The notes beneath the pieces were generated by a model. It did no database searches. It was not told the origin of the DNA and saw only the letters and a list, made by a program, of their open reading frames with translations. This document shows, piece by piece, positions 34,718 to 43,944 of a stretch of 64,000 bases of DNA; within the stretch, counting starts at the first letter, position 1, and every line of letters starts with the position of its first letter. The DNA is taken from the NCBI RefSeq assembly GCF_008001015.1, contig NZ_CP042862.1:3348001-3412000 (forward strand). Reading direction: 5' to 3'. The DNA is from Serinicoccus profundi. Lineage in GTDB: Bacteria > Actinomycetota > Actinomycetes > Actinomycetales > Dermatophilaceae. The position numbers and the translations under genes are program-made.

Positions 34718-36174
34718 CGCAGGTCGAGCACCGCCGGCGGGTCGCGCCAGATCTCCTGCGACAGCGTCTCGGGGTATGCCGTCGCCACCGGTTCGACGTC
34801 GACGATCCGGGTCGCTCCGGTCGCGACGTCGGGCCACCCCGGGTCACCGTCGGAGGCGAAGGCAACCCACGCGGAGCGCAGCTGGGCCGACATCGCCTCG
34901 ACCTCGGGGGTGACCTCGCCGAGCAGCATGGCCGTCTGCCCCTGGGTGAGGTTGCCGAGGACGAGTGCCACGTCCAGCCCGTGGCAGGCGCCGAGCATCC
35001 CGCCCATGCCGGGCGCGGGCCACGTCAGCTCGTAGAGGTAGGCGCGACCCCCGGCCGCAGCCTGGGCGAGGGCGAGGTGGAGCGAGGGCATCCGGAAGAG
35101 CCAGTCCGAGCGGACCACCTCATACAGCTGCTCGGGGTCGGGGTAGGCCTCGAGGTAGCGCTGCGGGTCGGGCGCGAGGGCGAGGGCACTCTCCCGAGCC
35201 AGCTCGGGGGTGACCTCGCCGAGGAGGCCGCTGAGCAGGGTGAGCAGGCGTTGCTCGTCCCGGGTGTGCCCGACGACCAGGTCGATCTCGCCGGTCAGAC
35301 CCTCCCACGGGGTGCTGGGGAGCACGTCGCCGTCGACCACGGGGGCGAAGACGATGTCGCCGTGCGCGGCGGCGCCCCACCGGTCGGTCCGGGTGCGGAT
35401 CGTCGCCAGGACCGCGTCGCCGGCGAGCGCGAGCAGCTCGGGCTCGACCTGCGCGAGGTCGGGTATGTCGACGCCCAGCTCGGCGGCGCAGGCGGCGGTC
35501 ACGTCGGCGGCCAGCGCGGGGGTGAGGAAGGCCCCGGGGACGCTCTGCGCGATCACGCGGGCGAAGAGCCCGGCCGCGCGGGGCATGACCATGAGGGCTG
35601 CAGCGCATCCGGCCCCGGCGGACTGGCCGACGACGGTGACGCGGGCGGGGTCGCCGCCGAAGGCCGCGATGTTGTCGCGCACCCAGGTCAGGGCGGCGAC
35701 CTGGTCGAGCAGGCCACGGTTGGCCGGTGCCCCGTCGACCCAGCCGAAGCCCTCGAAGCCGACGCGGTAGTTGAGCGTCACCACGACGACCCCGTCGCGG
35801 GCCAGGCGGGTGCCGTCGTACTCCGGCAGGCCGGAGGCCCCCACGACGTAGCCGCCACCCTGGATCCAGAGCAGGACCGGCCGTCCGGAGGTGACGGGGG
35901 CGGAGGGTTCGCGCTCCGCCCACGGCGCCCAGACGTTGAGGGTCAGCCAGTCCCCGCTGCCGTCGCCCGGCAGGTCGACCGGCCCGAGGGCCGCCCCCTG
36001 CGGCGGCGGTGGCCCGAAGGCCAGGGCCTCCCGAACACCCTCCCACGGCCCGGGCGGCTCGGGTGCGGCGAAGCGCGCCGGAGGTGCCGCGAACGGCATA
36101 CCGAGGAAGACGGCGACGCCCTCGGCGACCCGGCCGCGGACGACGCCACCGGTGACCGCGATGTCGAGGTGCAT
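34714..36174 (-). CDS. type B carboxylesterase
   Basis: The 486-residue esterase has the nucleophile elbow VVGQSAGAGC, the oxyanion region WIQGGGYVVGASG, VVTLNYRVGFEGFGW before it, and a C-terminal His in MLGACHGLDVALV. There is no signal peptide, so it is probably cytoplasmic. It hydrolyses carboxyl esters; the natural substrate is unknown. It converges on the MOSC/SRPBCC pair. Confidence 0.9.
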   Translation of the reverse strand: MHLDIAVTGGVVRGRVAEGVAVFLGMPFAAPPARFAAPEPPGPWEGVREALAFGPPPPQGAALGPVDLPGDGSGDWLTLNVWAPWAEREPSAPVTSGRPVLLWIQGGGYVVGASGLPEYDGTRLARDGVVVVTLNYRVGFEGFGWVDGAPANRGLLDQVAALTWVRDNIAAFGGDPARVTVVGQSAGAGCAAALMVMPRAAGLFARVIAQSVPGAFLTPALAADVTAACAAELGVDIPDLAQVEPELLALAGDAVLATIRTRTDRWGAAAHGDIVFAPVVDGDVLPSTPWEGLTGEIDLVVGHTRDEQRLLTLLSGLLGEVTPELARESALALAPDPQRYLEAYPDPEQLYEVVRSDWLFRMPSLHLALAQAAAGGRAYLYELTWPAPGMGGMLGACHGLDVALVLGNLTQGQTAMLLGEVTPEVEAMSAQLRSAWVAFASDGDPGWPDVATGATRIVDVEPVATAYPETLSQEIWRDPPAVLDLR

Positions 36175-36229
36175 GGCCCGATCGTCCTCCCCGCCACCCG
36201 GCCCGGCAACCGAGATCGAGCGGCCGGAC

Positions 36230-37225
36230 TCAGCTCGTCAGTCGCGCCAGCCGGGTCGTGAGCAGGTCGACCCGGTGGACGTTGCCGTGCAGCCCGACGT
36301 AGCGCTCGCCGTAGACCGAGAGCAGCGAGTCGTCCAGGCGGCGCACGGCGCCGGGCGGGTAGCGGTAGCCCATGCGTGCCTCGATGGTCGGCACGTCCAC
36401 CCCGCGCAGCACCTCGCGCAACTCCGACAGCGAGCTGATGCCGAGCTCGAGGAGCAGCCCGCTGATCCAGGCGTAGTGGTCGGTGCGGGACCAGCCGGCA
36501 TCGGCGAACTGCCCGGCGAGGAAGGCCGCCAGGTCGGTCGCGCTGATCCGCGGGTCGTCGTCCGCGGCCTCGGCCGGTGAGCTGAGCTCCTGACGGTGGC
36601 GATCACCGATGGCGGAGAACTGCTGGTCGGCGAGCTCGAGCAGCCCGGCGGCCAGGGTGAAGCGCCGGTCGAAGTCGAAGGCGTGCTCCTCCGGCACCGA
36701 CCCCTTGTAACGGATGTCGTGCTCGAACTCCGCCCACGCGTGCTGGAGCACGGTGCGGATCTGCACCGAGGCCGGGCGGCCTTCCGGTATGCCGGCCTCC
36801 CGGGCGCGCTCGTCGTCCACGGCGACGAGCAGGTGACGGCTGGCGTAGCCGAAGCGCCCCTCGGCCGCGGTCTCGCGGCCCATGTCGCGGTCGTCCCGGA
36901 TCTCCAGCTGGGCATCGAGGAGCTGGGCCACCGCCTCGACGTCGGCCTGCACGTAGGTCACGACGCGGACGCCGATCTGGTCGGTGATGTCGGTCATGGG
37001 CTTGGGGTGCGCCAGCCGACCGGTGCGCGAGCGCCGCGCCGCCTTCTCCGCGAAGGACTCGACGGTCTTGGTCCGACCGGTCACCGCGAGGTAGTTGATG
37101 CCGGCGTCGTCGAGGAGCTGGGTGATGAGCGCGACGTAGGAGTCAGTGGCGGCGCGCAGCTGCTCGTGACCCGCGGCATACCGCGCGACCGCCCTGCGGA
37201 TCCGGACCGACTGGTTGCTCGCCAT
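36230..37225 (-). CDS. RelA/SpoT-domain (p)ppGpp synthetase-like protein
   Basis: The 331-residue protein carries a synthetase-type RelA/SpoT domain: a SVRI/RTKTVESFAEKAARR region, DITDQIGVRVVTYVQADVEA, GYASRHLLVAV and SVQIRTVLQHAWAEFEHDI. It has neither the hydrolase (HD) domain nor TGS/ACT domains, so it resembles small alarmone synthetases, but with a ~130-residue C-terminal extension of unknown role. It would make (p)ppGpp from GTP/GDP and ATP. ATG 37225 was chosen because upstream residues are Arg/Pro-rich and look non-coding. Confidence 0.85.
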   Translation of the reverse strand: MASNQSVRIRRAVARYAAGHEQLRAATDSYVALITQLLDDAGINYLAVTGRTKTVESFAEKAARRSRTGRLAHPKPMTDITDQIGVRVVTYVQADVEAVAQLLDAQLEIRDDRDMGRETAAEGRFGYASRHLLVAVDDERAREAGIPEGRPASVQIRTVLQHAWAEFEHDIRYKGSVPEEHAFDFDRRFTLAAGLLELADQQFSAIGDRHRQELSSPAEAADDDPRISATDLAAFLAGQFADAGWSRTDHYAWISGLLLELGISSLSELREVLRGVDVPTIEARMGYRYPPGAVRRLDDSLLSVYGERYVGLHGNVHRVDLLTTRLARLTS

Positions 37226-37316
37226 GCGCACAGCCTGCCGCAGATCAGTCTCCGACGCCGCGTTCACACCCGCGTGGGCGCCAGCGGGCAGATCACCGGG
37301 CGAGTCGGGCCGGGCT

Positions 37317-38351
37317 TCACGTCGGGGACCGGTCGAGGACGGCCTGCCGCTCGTCCCGACGGTTCGCCCACACGCTGGTGGCGGTGGTGACCCCCAGGGC
37401 GAGCAGGATGACGACGAGCGAGGCCAGCGTCGGGACCGTCGGCACGCTCTCCCAGACCCCGTGGGCCCAGTGCAGCATGAGCTTGACCCCGATGAAGGCC
37501 AGGATGACGGCGAGCCCGTACCCGAGGTGGCGCAGCCGCCCGAGCAGCCCCTCGAGCACGAAGTAGAGGGCGCGCAGACCCAGCAGGGCGAAGGCGTTGG
37601 TGACGAAGACGAGGTAGGGGTCGCCGGTGATGCCGTAGACCGCCGGGACCGAGTCGACGGCGAACACGAGGTCGGTGCCGAGGATCGCGAGCACGACCAG
37701 CGCGAGCGGGGTGAGGGCACGGCGGCCGGCCTCCGTCACGGTGAGGCGCGTGCCTCGGTAGTCCTCGGTGACGGGGAACCAGCGCCGGGCCAGCCTCACG
37801 ATCCGCAGCTGGTTGACGTCGACGTCGTGACCCCCGTGACGGGCGTCGCGGAGCACGCCCCAGGCCGTGACCAGCAGGATGACCCCGAAGATGACGAACA
37901 TCCAGGAGAAGCGGGCGATGAGGGCGGCACCCAGGGCGATGAAGGCCCCCCGCATGAGCAGCGCACCGATGATGCCGATGAGCAGCACCCGCTGCTGCAG
38001 CACGCGAGGCACGGCGAAGGCGGTCAGGATGAGGATGAAGATGAAGAGGTTGTCGACCGACAGGGACTTCTCGACCAGATACCCGGTGTAGTACTGCAGC
38101 CCGATCTCCGAGCCGTGCGAGCGCCATACCCAGATCCCGAACAGCAGCGGCAGGGCGACGTAGAACAGCGACCAGCCGACCGCCTCGCGCATCGACACCT
38201 CGTGCGGTCGGCGGGTGATGAGGAAGTCCAGACCCAGCAGCGCCACCACGCCGCCGAGGGTGATCCACCAGAGCGTCGGGTCGGCGATCGTGGTGATGGC
38301 GCCGGAGCTGTCGGGCGCGGCGGCGAGCGGGGACAGGGCGGGATGAAGCAC
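37317..38351 (-). CDS. TerC family integral membrane protein, probable Mn2+ exporter
   Basis: The 344-residue protein has about eight to nine transmembrane helices and TerC hallmarks: YLVEKSLSVDNLFIFILIL and LAILGTDLVFAVDSVPAVYG, whose acidic residues bind metal. TerC/Alx-type proteins export manganese, some supporting extracytoplasmic metalation. GTG 38351 is chosen because CGAGG precedes it and the protein then opens a few residues before helix 1. A yybP-ykoY riboswitch lies 26 bp upstream, which supports the Mn role. Confidence 0.9.
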   Translation of the reverse strand: MLHPALSPLAAAPDSSGAITTIADPTLWWITLGGVVALLGLDFLITRRPHEVSMREAVGWSLFYVALPLLFGIWVWRSHGSEIGLQYYTGYLVEKSLSVDNLFIFILILTAFAVPRVLQQRVLLIGIIGALLMRGAFIALGAALIARFSWMFVIFGVILLVTAWGVLRDARHGGHDVDVNQLRIVRLARRWFPVTEDYRGTRLTVTEAGRRALTPLALVVLAILGTDLVFAVDSVPAVYGITGDPYLVFVTNAFALLGLRALYFVLEGLLGRLRHLGYGLAVILAFIGVKLMLHWAHGVWESVPTVPTLASLVVILLALGVTTATSVWANRRDERQAVLDRSPT

Positions 38352-38377
38352 GGGAAACCTCGCATCGTGAGTGACGA

Positions 38378-38473
38378 CGTCAAGGTCTCCTTCACCCGGG
38401 GTGCGGGTGTGCGCCGGGCGGAGGCAGGGCCCCGCGAACTGACCGGTCGCAGCTTGAGAGAAGTACTCCCCTT
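38378..38473 (-). promoter_or_regulatory. yybP-ykoY (manganese) riboswitch
   Basis: On the minus strand the leader opens with AAGGGGAGTA (38473-38464) and closes with GGTGAAGGAGACCTTGACG (38396-38378). These are the two conserved internal-loop halves of the Mn2+-sensing yybP-ykoY aptamer. The intervening GC-rich sequence can form the hairpin arms. It ends 26 nt before the start codon of a TerC gene, a classic partner, and probably acts on translation or early termination. Confidence 0.8.
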
Positions 38474-38518
38474 GTGGGCACCATGATACGAAGGCGCTGG
38501 TGGACCCGTCAACTATCT

Positions 38519-38546
38519 GTTGCGGACAGTGACTGTCCGGGGCAAC
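38519..38546. promoter_or_regulatory. palindrome upstream of a GNAT gene
   Basis: Inner arms CGGACAG/CTGTCCG around TGA and outer arms GTTGC/GCAAC form a nested inverted repeat 17 bp before the ATG of the acetyltransferase gene. It could be an operator or part of the divergent promoter. No matching regulator is adjacent. Confidence 0.4.
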
Positions 38547-38562
38547 TCCTACGCTCACGGCC

Positions 38563-39156
38563 ATGGACACTGACATGGGGACCAAGGGGTATGCCGTCGC
38601 GCCGCTGAGCGTGGACACGTGGGGGGCCTTCGCGGGGTTGGTGGAGCGGCACAACGGGATCTTCGGCGGGTGCTGGTGCACCTACTTCCACCCCTCGTGC
38701 GAGCAGCGGGGGCCGGGCTATGAGGGGAGCAAGGCGATGAAGAAGGCCTACGTCGAGCAGGGCCGGGCGCACGCCGCGCTGGTCATGGACGGGGACGAGG
38801 CGATCGCGTGGGCGGAGTTCGGCCCGCCTGAGGAGCTCCCCAACATCCACCACCGCAAGCAGTACGACGCCGAGGCCGACCTCGTCCCGGACTACCGGAT
38901 CACCTGCATCTTCGTGGACAAGCGGCACCGCAGGAGCGGCTGCGCCAAGCTCGCGCTCGCGGGGGCGCTGGACCTCATCGCGGCGGAGGGTGGCGGCGTG
39001 GTCGAGGGCTATCCGCACGAGATCGGGGAGAAGCGGATGAGCAACTCCTTCGTCTACAACGGCACCCGCACGATGTATGAGGAGGCCGGCTTCGAGTTCA
39101 TCCGGCCCAAGGGGCTGCGCAACACGGTGATGCGCCGCGTCGTCGACCCGGCCTGA
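38563..39156 (+). CDS. GNAT family N-acetyltransferase
   Basis: The 197-residue protein contains a GNAT-like core with RITCIFVDKRHRRSGCAKLA replacing the usual R-x-x-G-x-G/A CoA loop, and a C-terminal AGFEFIRPKG. The Cys/His-rich N-terminus (GGCWCTYFHPSC) is typical of a subfamily of actinobacterial GNATs and could bind metal. Substrate is unknown. Confidence 0.75.
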   Translation: MDTDMGTKGYAVAPLSVDTWGAFAGLVERHNGIFGGCWCTYFHPSCEQRGPGYEGSKAMKKAYVEQGRAHAALVMDGDEAIAWAEFGPPEELPNIHHRKQYDAEADLVPDYRITCIFVDKRHRRSGCAKLALAGALDLIAAEGGGVVEGYPHEIGEKRMSNSFVYNGTRTMYEEAGFEFIRPKGLRNTVMRRVVDPA

Positions 39157-39161
39157 GGTGG

Positions 39162-40346
39162 CTAGGTGCGGGTCGCGCGGGGGACGCGGCTCTGGCTCAG
39201 CATGCCCAGGAGCCCCAGCACCGGGCCGGGGAGCAGGAGCCACGCGACCCCCGCGCCGAGTGCGGCATACATGGCGGAGACGAGCAGGATCGACACGGCG
39301 CTGATCGCGAACCCGACGCTGTTCTGGATCGCCAGCGCGCTGCCCACGAGGTCCTGCGGGCAGGCGCGGGCGCTGAGCGCGGAGAACTGCGGCGAGTCGG
39401 TGATGACCGCGACGCCCCACAGGAGCAGGACGAGGAGCACCAGCCAGGACGGGCCACCGGCGAGCAGGGGGTAGACCACGCAGACCAGCCCCGAAGCGGC
39501 GAGCGCCACGACGGCGACGCGCGCGCTGCCCCAGGTGGCCGACAGTCTGCCGCCGACGACGCAGCCGATGGCGCCGATCCCGATGACGGCGAACGACCAG
39601 GCCGGGACGACGCCGCTGTTCGGGGAGAGGGCGTCGGCGAGGAGGAGCGGGACGAGGGTCCAGAAGGCATACAGCTCCCACATGTGGCCGAAGTAACCGA
39701 CCGCCGCGACGCGGTACTCCCGGACCGTGAAGGCCCGCAGGACCGCTCCCCAGCGCAGGCCGCCCGGTGCGGCGCGGGGCAGGTGCGGGCCGTCACCGAG
39801 CAGGAGGACGATCACGGCTGCGCCGAGGGCGAGGACCGAGGAGGTGAGCATGACCTGCGTCCACTCCAGGCCGACACCGACGGCGCGGATCCCGTGGGGC
39901 AGCGCGGTGCCGAGCGTGAGCATGCCGACCAGCCAGCCGAGGCTCGCGCCGGCGCGGCCGGGGTCCCAGGAGACGACCATCTTCATCCCGAGCGGGTAGA
40001 CGCCGGCCAGGGTCATGCCCGTGACGAACCGCCAGACCAACCCCTCGGTCGGGCCCGATGCGAGCAGCGCGAAGCCCGCGTTGGTCACCGCAGCCGCCAC
40101 GGCGGAGACGGCGAAGACCCGACTGGGCCGGAACCGGTCGGCCAGGCTGGAGACCGCCATGAGGATCGTGCCGAGCGCGAAGCCCAACGTCACCGCCAGG
40201 GTCAGGCGGCCCACGCCGACGGCGTCCAGGCCCCACTCCGCCCGCAACCCGTCGGCGGCGCTGTTGGCGCTGAACCACACCGAGGTCCCGAGCAGCTGGG
40301 CCAGCACGATCAGGGCGACGGCACGCCGTGGAGACCTCGAGGTCAT
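39162..40346 (-). CDS. MFS transporter
   Basis: The 394-residue protein has twelve predicted hydrophobic segments in two halves. [20 protein letters not shown] includes the loop 2-3 motif (D-R) of the major facilitator superfamily, and [15 protein letters not shown] is its second-half equivalent. FLTGM-like [19 protein letters not shown]-type residues suit a metabolite or drug exporter. No regulator is clearly paired, although a TetR gene follows 88 bp away in the same orientation. Confidence 0.85.
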   Translation of the reverse strand: MTSRSPRRAVALIVLAQLLGTSVWFSANSAADGLRAEWGLDAVGVGRLTLAVTLGFALGTILMAVSSLADRFRPSRVFAVSAVAAAVTNAGFALLASGPTEGLVWRFVTGMTLAGVYPLGMKMVVSWDPGRAGASLGWLVGMLTLGTALPHGIRAVGVGLEWTQVMLTSSVLALGAAVIVLLLGDGPHLPRAAPGGLRWGAVLRAFTVREYRVAAVGYFGHMWELYAFWTLVPLLLADALSPNSGVVPAWSFAVIGIGAIGCVVGGRLSATWGSARVAVVALAASGLVCVVYPLLAGGPSWLVLLVLLLWGVAVITDSPQFSALSARACPQDLVGSALAIQNSVGFAISAVSILLVSAMYAALGAGVAWLLLPGPVLGLLGMLSQSRVPRATRT

Positions 40347-40434
40347 GGGTCGACCCTAGAGGTCACCGAACGGCGGCCCACGACGCGATGTCGAGGACGC
40401 GTCGCCCCTTCCGTTCTCTGCGGGCTGGCGGCGC

Positions 40435-41019
40435 TCAGGGGGACTCGATGGCGAGCCGCCTCTCCAGTGCGGCCACCGCCTCCTCGGCCGTGAGGCTCCC
40501 GGTGAGGACGCGGGCGGCATATCCCTCGGAGAGAGCGAGCAGCTCCAGGGCGAGGTCCCTCGCCGCGTCGCCCTCCCGCATCGCGCCCTGGGCTCGCGCC
40601 TCCTGGATCGAGTCGGCCGCGAGATCCACCGCACCCCGGTGCGACTCCCGCACGAGGTCAGCGATCCCGGGGTCGTCCACACTCTTGGCGAGATACGCGG
40701 TCCAGACAGCCGTACCCCTGACGAGACCGGTCGTCGCCGGGACGGCATGCAGGACCAGGGCCCGGAGCCGCGCACCCGGTCCAAGCCCGGTCACGCCGCC
40801 TTCCAGGTGTTCCTCGGCGATCTCGAGCATCACCCGGCAGCTGTCGCGGACGAGCTCCTCCCGCGTCGCGTAGTAGTGCTGGACACGCCCCACCGAGACG
40901 TTGGCCGCACGGGCCACCTCGCGCAGCGTCACCCCCTCGATCCCGCGCTCGGCAACGATGCCCCACACCGCGAGCGCGAACTCGCGACGGCGTTCGTCGT
41001 GGTCGACCAGGCGAGGCAT
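40435..41019 (-). CDS. TetR family transcriptional regulator
   Basis: The 194-residue regulator has an N-terminal HTH (GIEGVTLREVARAANVSVGR, then VQHYYATREELV) and a C-terminal helical ligand domain. It is divergent from an alpha/beta hydrolase gene, and the 58-bp gap holds two inverted repeats that are good TetR-type operators. It may also affect the MFS gene downstream in the same orientation. Confidence 0.9.
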   Translation of the reverse strand: MPRLVDHDERRREFALAVWGIVAERGIEGVTLREVARAANVSVGRVQHYYATREELVRDSCRVMLEIAEEHLEGGVTGLGPGARLRALVLHAVPATTGLVRGTAVWTAYLAKSVDDPGIADLVRESHRGAVDLAADSIQEARAQGAMREGDAARDLALELLALSEGYAARVLTGSLTAEEAVAALERRLAIESP

Positions 41020-41034
41020 ACCTCCAGCCTAAGA

Positions 41035-41077
41035 CAATGCACTTGCATTGCCCACGTGGCAATGCGAATGTATTGCC
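41035..41077. promoter_or_regulatory. two operators between tetR and hydrolase genes
   Basis: CAATGCACTTGCATTG (41035-41050) is a perfect 7-bp inverted repeat with a 2-nt spacer. GGCAATGCGAATGTATTGCC (41058-41077) is an imperfect palindrome with the same CAATGC core. Their centres are 25 bp apart and the second ends right at the ATG. Both fit autoregulation by the TetR protein. Confidence 0.7.
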
Positions 41078-42127
41078 ATGAACCCTGACGCGCCGGCCGC
41101 ACCCGATCTTCGACCCAGCCCCGCCCCGAGGTCGAAGCCTCGGTGGCGCTGGCGCCGTCGAGGCATCGGGCTCGTGCTCGTCCTCTCCCTGCTGTCCAAC
41201 CTCTGGTTCTGGACGACCGGCGACGGCCCTGCCGTCGGCGCCTGGCGCAGCGCGGAGGGTCGTGACGCCTACCTCGAGGCCTACGACGACGTGCTCGCCA
41301 CCATGCCTGAGCCGGAGGAACGGCTCGACGTGGGCACGTCCTACGGGACCGTGCACGTCGCCCGCTTCGGCGAGGGCGACGGCATCCCCGTGCTGCTCAT
41401 GCCGGGATGGGGCTCGGGGATCCCGATGTGGCGGGACAACCTTCCCGCATGGGTGTCGGAGCGGACCGTGTATGCGGTGGACGCCCTCGGCGATGCCGGG
41501 CGGAGCACGCAGACGGTGCCCCTCGACTCCCCCCGGTCCCAGGCTGCCTGGGTCAGCGAGACGATCTCCGAACTGGGCCTCGAGTCGGTGCACGTTTTCG
41601 GTCACTCCTTCGGCGGCTGGTCAGCAGCCAACCTCGCCCTGCACCACCCGGACCAGGTGGCGACGCTGACCCTCTTCGACCCGGTGCAGGTCTTCTCGAC
41701 CTTCCGCTGGCAGATCTACGTCTGGTCCATTCCGGCCTCGGTGCCCGTGCTTCCGCAGTCCTGGCGTGACGAGGCCCTGGCCAGGATCGGAGGTGAGGAG
41801 GACCTCGACCGGAGCGACCCGATGACCCGGATGATCGATGCCGGGACGCAGCACTACGTGTCCCGGCGCCCGTTCCCCGACCAGCTGACCGACGAGCAGC
41901 TACGCACCCTCTCCATGCCCGTCTACGCGGTCATGGCCGGCGACAGCTCGGTCCTCGCCGACCCGGCCGCCGCGGTCGAGCGAGGTCGGGAGCTCGTGCC
42001 GGACCTCAGCATCGATGTCTGGTCCGAGGCCACTCACTCACTGCCGATGGAGGACCCCGAGCGGGTCGGGCGCGAGGTGCTGACCTTCCTGGCTGACCAC
42101 GAGACATCCTCTCCGGGCGCGCCGTGA
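41078..42127 (+). CDS. membrane-anchored alpha/beta hydrolase
   Basis: The 349-residue protein has a basic N-terminus followed by one hydrophobic segment (GIGLVLVLSLLSNLWFW, about residues 38-54), so it is probably anchored with the enzyme domain outside. The hydrolase has MPGWGSGIPMW, the elbow FGHSFGGWS, and the C-terminal His in SEATHSLPMEDPE. ATG 41078 follows the operators directly. The divergent TetR gene probably regulates it. Substrate unknown. Confidence 0.85.
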   Translation: MNPDAPAAPDLRPSPAPRSKPRWRWRRRGIGLVLVLSLLSNLWFWTTGDGPAVGAWRSAEGRDAYLEAYDDVLATMPEPEERLDVGTSYGTVHVARFGEGDGIPVLLMPGWGSGIPMWRDNLPAWVSERTVYAVDALGDAGRSTQTVPLDSPRSQAAWVSETISELGLESVHVFGHSFGGWSAANLALHHPDQVATLTLFDPVQVFSTFRWQIYVWSIPASVPVLPQSWRDEALARIGGEEDLDRSDPMTRMIDAGTQHYVSRRPFPDQLTDEQLRTLSMPVYAVMAGDSSVLADPAAAVERGRELVPDLSIDVWSEATHSLPMEDPERVGREVLTFLADHETSSPGAP

Positions 42128-42213
42128 GCACCCGGACGAGGAGGCGCCGGACCGTTGCCTGCTGACCTGGGCGCACCCCAGGCGCGTCACGAGGAACAGC
42201 AAGCTGCTGGCCC

Positions 42214-42528
42214 TCAAGGCGTGAGCGCCACGACTCCGCCGCCCAGCAGGATCAGCCCGTTGGCCGACGTGATCCAGACGCCCGCCCTCCGCTGCGCGTC
42301 GTCGCCCCACCGGCCCTGGGTCCCCACGACCAGGGCAACGACCAGCGCGATCAGGAGCGCGAGCACGGCATACAGGACGGTGCCGTAGAGCCAGGAGTAA
42401 GGCACGAAGTGCGCCGCCAACACGATGGTGAAGACCACCGTCCACGTCACACCGTAGGCGAGCAAGAAGCCGAAGCCGTGCCGGTTGACCTGCGCGAGCC
42501 GCGCGACATACGGCTCCACCCCGTCCAT
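42214..42528 (-). CDS. small membrane protein
   Basis: The 104-residue protein has three hydrophobic segments: FLLAYGVTWTVVFTIVLAAH, LYAVLALLIALVVALVVG and SANGLILLGGGVVALT. The short N-terminus has the MDGVEPYVARL pattern. I do not recognise a family. It lies alone between two unrelated plus- and minus-strand genes. Confidence 0.55.
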   Translation of the reverse strand: MDGVEPYVARLAQVNRHGFGFLLAYGVTWTVVFTIVLAAHFVPYSWLYGTVLYAVLALLIALVVALVVGTQGRWGDDAQRRAGVWITSANGLILLGGGVVALTP

Positions 42529-42956
42529 GGAAGATCACCCTACGTGGGCAGAGAAATCACTCCTGCCTGCCGTCAACGCCTGCCGCGGGTGCCACGGGCA
42601 GCCACGCTGGTGGGGCGGGCTCACCCCGCGACTCGAGGGCTCCAGGACTCCCACGGTCCGAGGTCCTCGGCGAAGGGGTCCGCCTGGCCAGGTGCGCCCC
42701 TGGACCAGGATGACGCACTGGTGCACGGTCATTCCGGACTTCGCGGCACGGTGGGACGTCTCGATGGACAGCGCCTCCCGCATACCGGAGATGCCCGAGC
42801 TCACGCAGTTCCCTGACCGGACGCAACGTCCGGCAACCACCCGGGCAGGCCCACGAGCGCGCCGTGACCGAAGGCAGCCGGCGCCACCTCCCCGCCCGCG
42901 ACCAGCCGGATGGGTCATCGGTCCACCCGCCGCGCCGAGGGCTGCGGCGGCAGCGG
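42529..42956. other. 428-bp stretch without a convincing gene
   Basis: Frames open on both strands, as expected at this G+C, but none has a credible start, ribosome-binding site or recognisable motif. The best is a minus-strand frame (about 42535-42780) with REALSIETSHRAAKSGMTVH, which I cannot support. No RNA gene or repeat is seen. Confidence 0.5.
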
Positions 42957-43565
42957 TCAGGCCCGGTAGGCCCCGGGCCGGGGTTGGCTCCAGCGACCGG
43001 ACCGGTGCCCCTCGTCCCAGGGAAAACGCCCCTGTTCGTCGGCCCAGGTGAGTTGGCAGGCTGCCATCGGCACCCACGGCGGACGCTCGAAATAGTTGTG
43101 CGCCTCCAGCAGGACGAGGCCGGAGTGCCGCACCTCCTCGGCGAGGACGTGGCGCCCGGCAAGTTCCGTCTCCTCTCCAGGGGTGAGCTCGTGGCCGTGG
43201 CTGAGCACCCGGTGCGCGGCCTCGTTGAGCATGCGTGCAGACAGCGACCGGTCGAGCCCGACGACGACCAGCTCGGCGTGACCGACGCCGAACAGCCCGG
43301 TCGTGTAGCAGAACGGCACGTGGATCCGCGGCGGGAGCAGGGTGGGGTCCCCACCCGTCCGCGCCACGAGATCAGCCAGTCCGTCCACCGCATACTCCTC
43401 AGCATCAGCCCCGACCCCAGCGGCGCAGCACGCGCAGGTCCCGTCGCCGTCGGTCCCCAGCTCGTCGGACACGTAGGTCAGGTGCGTGCCGAAGCGCCTG
43501 ATGTTGTCGGTGATGAGGCGCCGCTCCTGGTCCCAGTAGGCCTGCAGCGCGGGTGAGATGGTCAT
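42957..43565 (-). CDS. DUF4262 protein
   Basis: The 202-residue protein matches DUF4262 in its middle: VPFCYTTGLFGVGHAELVVV followed by LNEAAHRVLSHGHELTPGEE. A Cys pair in TCACCAAG near residue 45 is notable and could be redox-active or metal-binding. Function is unknown. ATG 43565 follows a GGAGGGGG ribosome-binding site. Confidence 0.8.
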   Translation of the reverse strand: MTISPALQAYWDQERRLITDNIRRFGTHLTYVSDELGTDGDGTCACCAAGVGADAEEYAVDGLADLVARTGGDPTLLPPRIHVPFCYTTGLFGVGHAELVVVGLDRSLSARMLNEAAHRVLSHGHELTPGEETELAGRHVLAEEVRHSGLVLLEAHNYFERPPWVPMAACQLTWADEQGRFPWDEGHRSGRWSQPRPGAYRA

Positions 43566-43686
43566 GTGGATCCCCCTCCTGTGACGCCCACGGTGCTGTG
43601 TGCGTGACCAGGACGCTAGACCCCGGCACCGACAGACCTTCGAACGTCCGTACTGACCGTCCGGGCGGCGACGTGCACGGTGCTAC

Positions 43687-43716
43687 TTGACCAGGTCAAC
43701 CTGGTCGATCTATTCT
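43687..43716 (+). promoter_or_regulatory. promoter and operator of the first VapBC-type module
   Basis: TTGACC (43687-43692) and TATTCT (43711-43716) are -35 and -10 boxes 18 bp apart. The -10 ends 6 nt before the antitoxin ATG, so the mRNA is probably leaderless. The perfect inverted repeat GACCAGGTCAACCTGGTC (43689-43706) covers the -35 and spacer, as expected of antitoxin autorepression. Confidence 0.75.
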
Positions 43717-43722
43717 GACGAG

Positions 43723-43944
43723 ATGGAGGTCACGGTGCAGGATGCGAAGACGCACCTCTCGCGGCTGCTCCGGCGGGTAGAGGCAGGGGAGCAGGTCGTG
43801 ATCCGGCGCGGCTCCAAGAGGGTCGCCGTCCTCGTCCCGGCCCCGGCCCAGGGCGTCGAACGACAGATCTGGGGTGACCTCGAGGGGGAGCTGACGGAGG
43901 CATTCGACGAGCCGCTCGACGACTTCGGCGGCTACGAGACGTGA
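43723..43944 (+). CDS. Phd/YefM-type antitoxin
   Basis: The 73-residue antitoxin has the Phd/YefM N-terminus EVTVQDAKTHLSRLLRRVEA followed by GEQVVIRRGSKRVAVLVP, which binds DNA as a dimer. The acidic C-terminus (TEAFDEPLDDFGGYET) would wrap the toxin. ATG 43723 was chosen because the family begins here and a promoter ends just before it. It overlaps the PIN toxin gene by 4 bp. Confidence 0.9.
   Translation: MEVTVQDAKTHLSRLLRRVEAGEQVVIRRGSKRVAVLVPAPAQGVERQIWGDLEGELTEAFDEPLDDFGGYET

Noticed and set aside
36230-37720. longer RelA/SpoT protein starting near 37720
   Set aside because: The extra residues read through the TerC gene region in a shadow frame and are low-complexity; homology starts at the ATG at 37225.
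42535-43077. 180-residue minus-strand frame over the gene-free stretch
   Set aside because: It overlaps the DUF4262 gene, is Arg/Gly/Pro-rich and has no ribosome-binding site; recorded only as a possible small gene.
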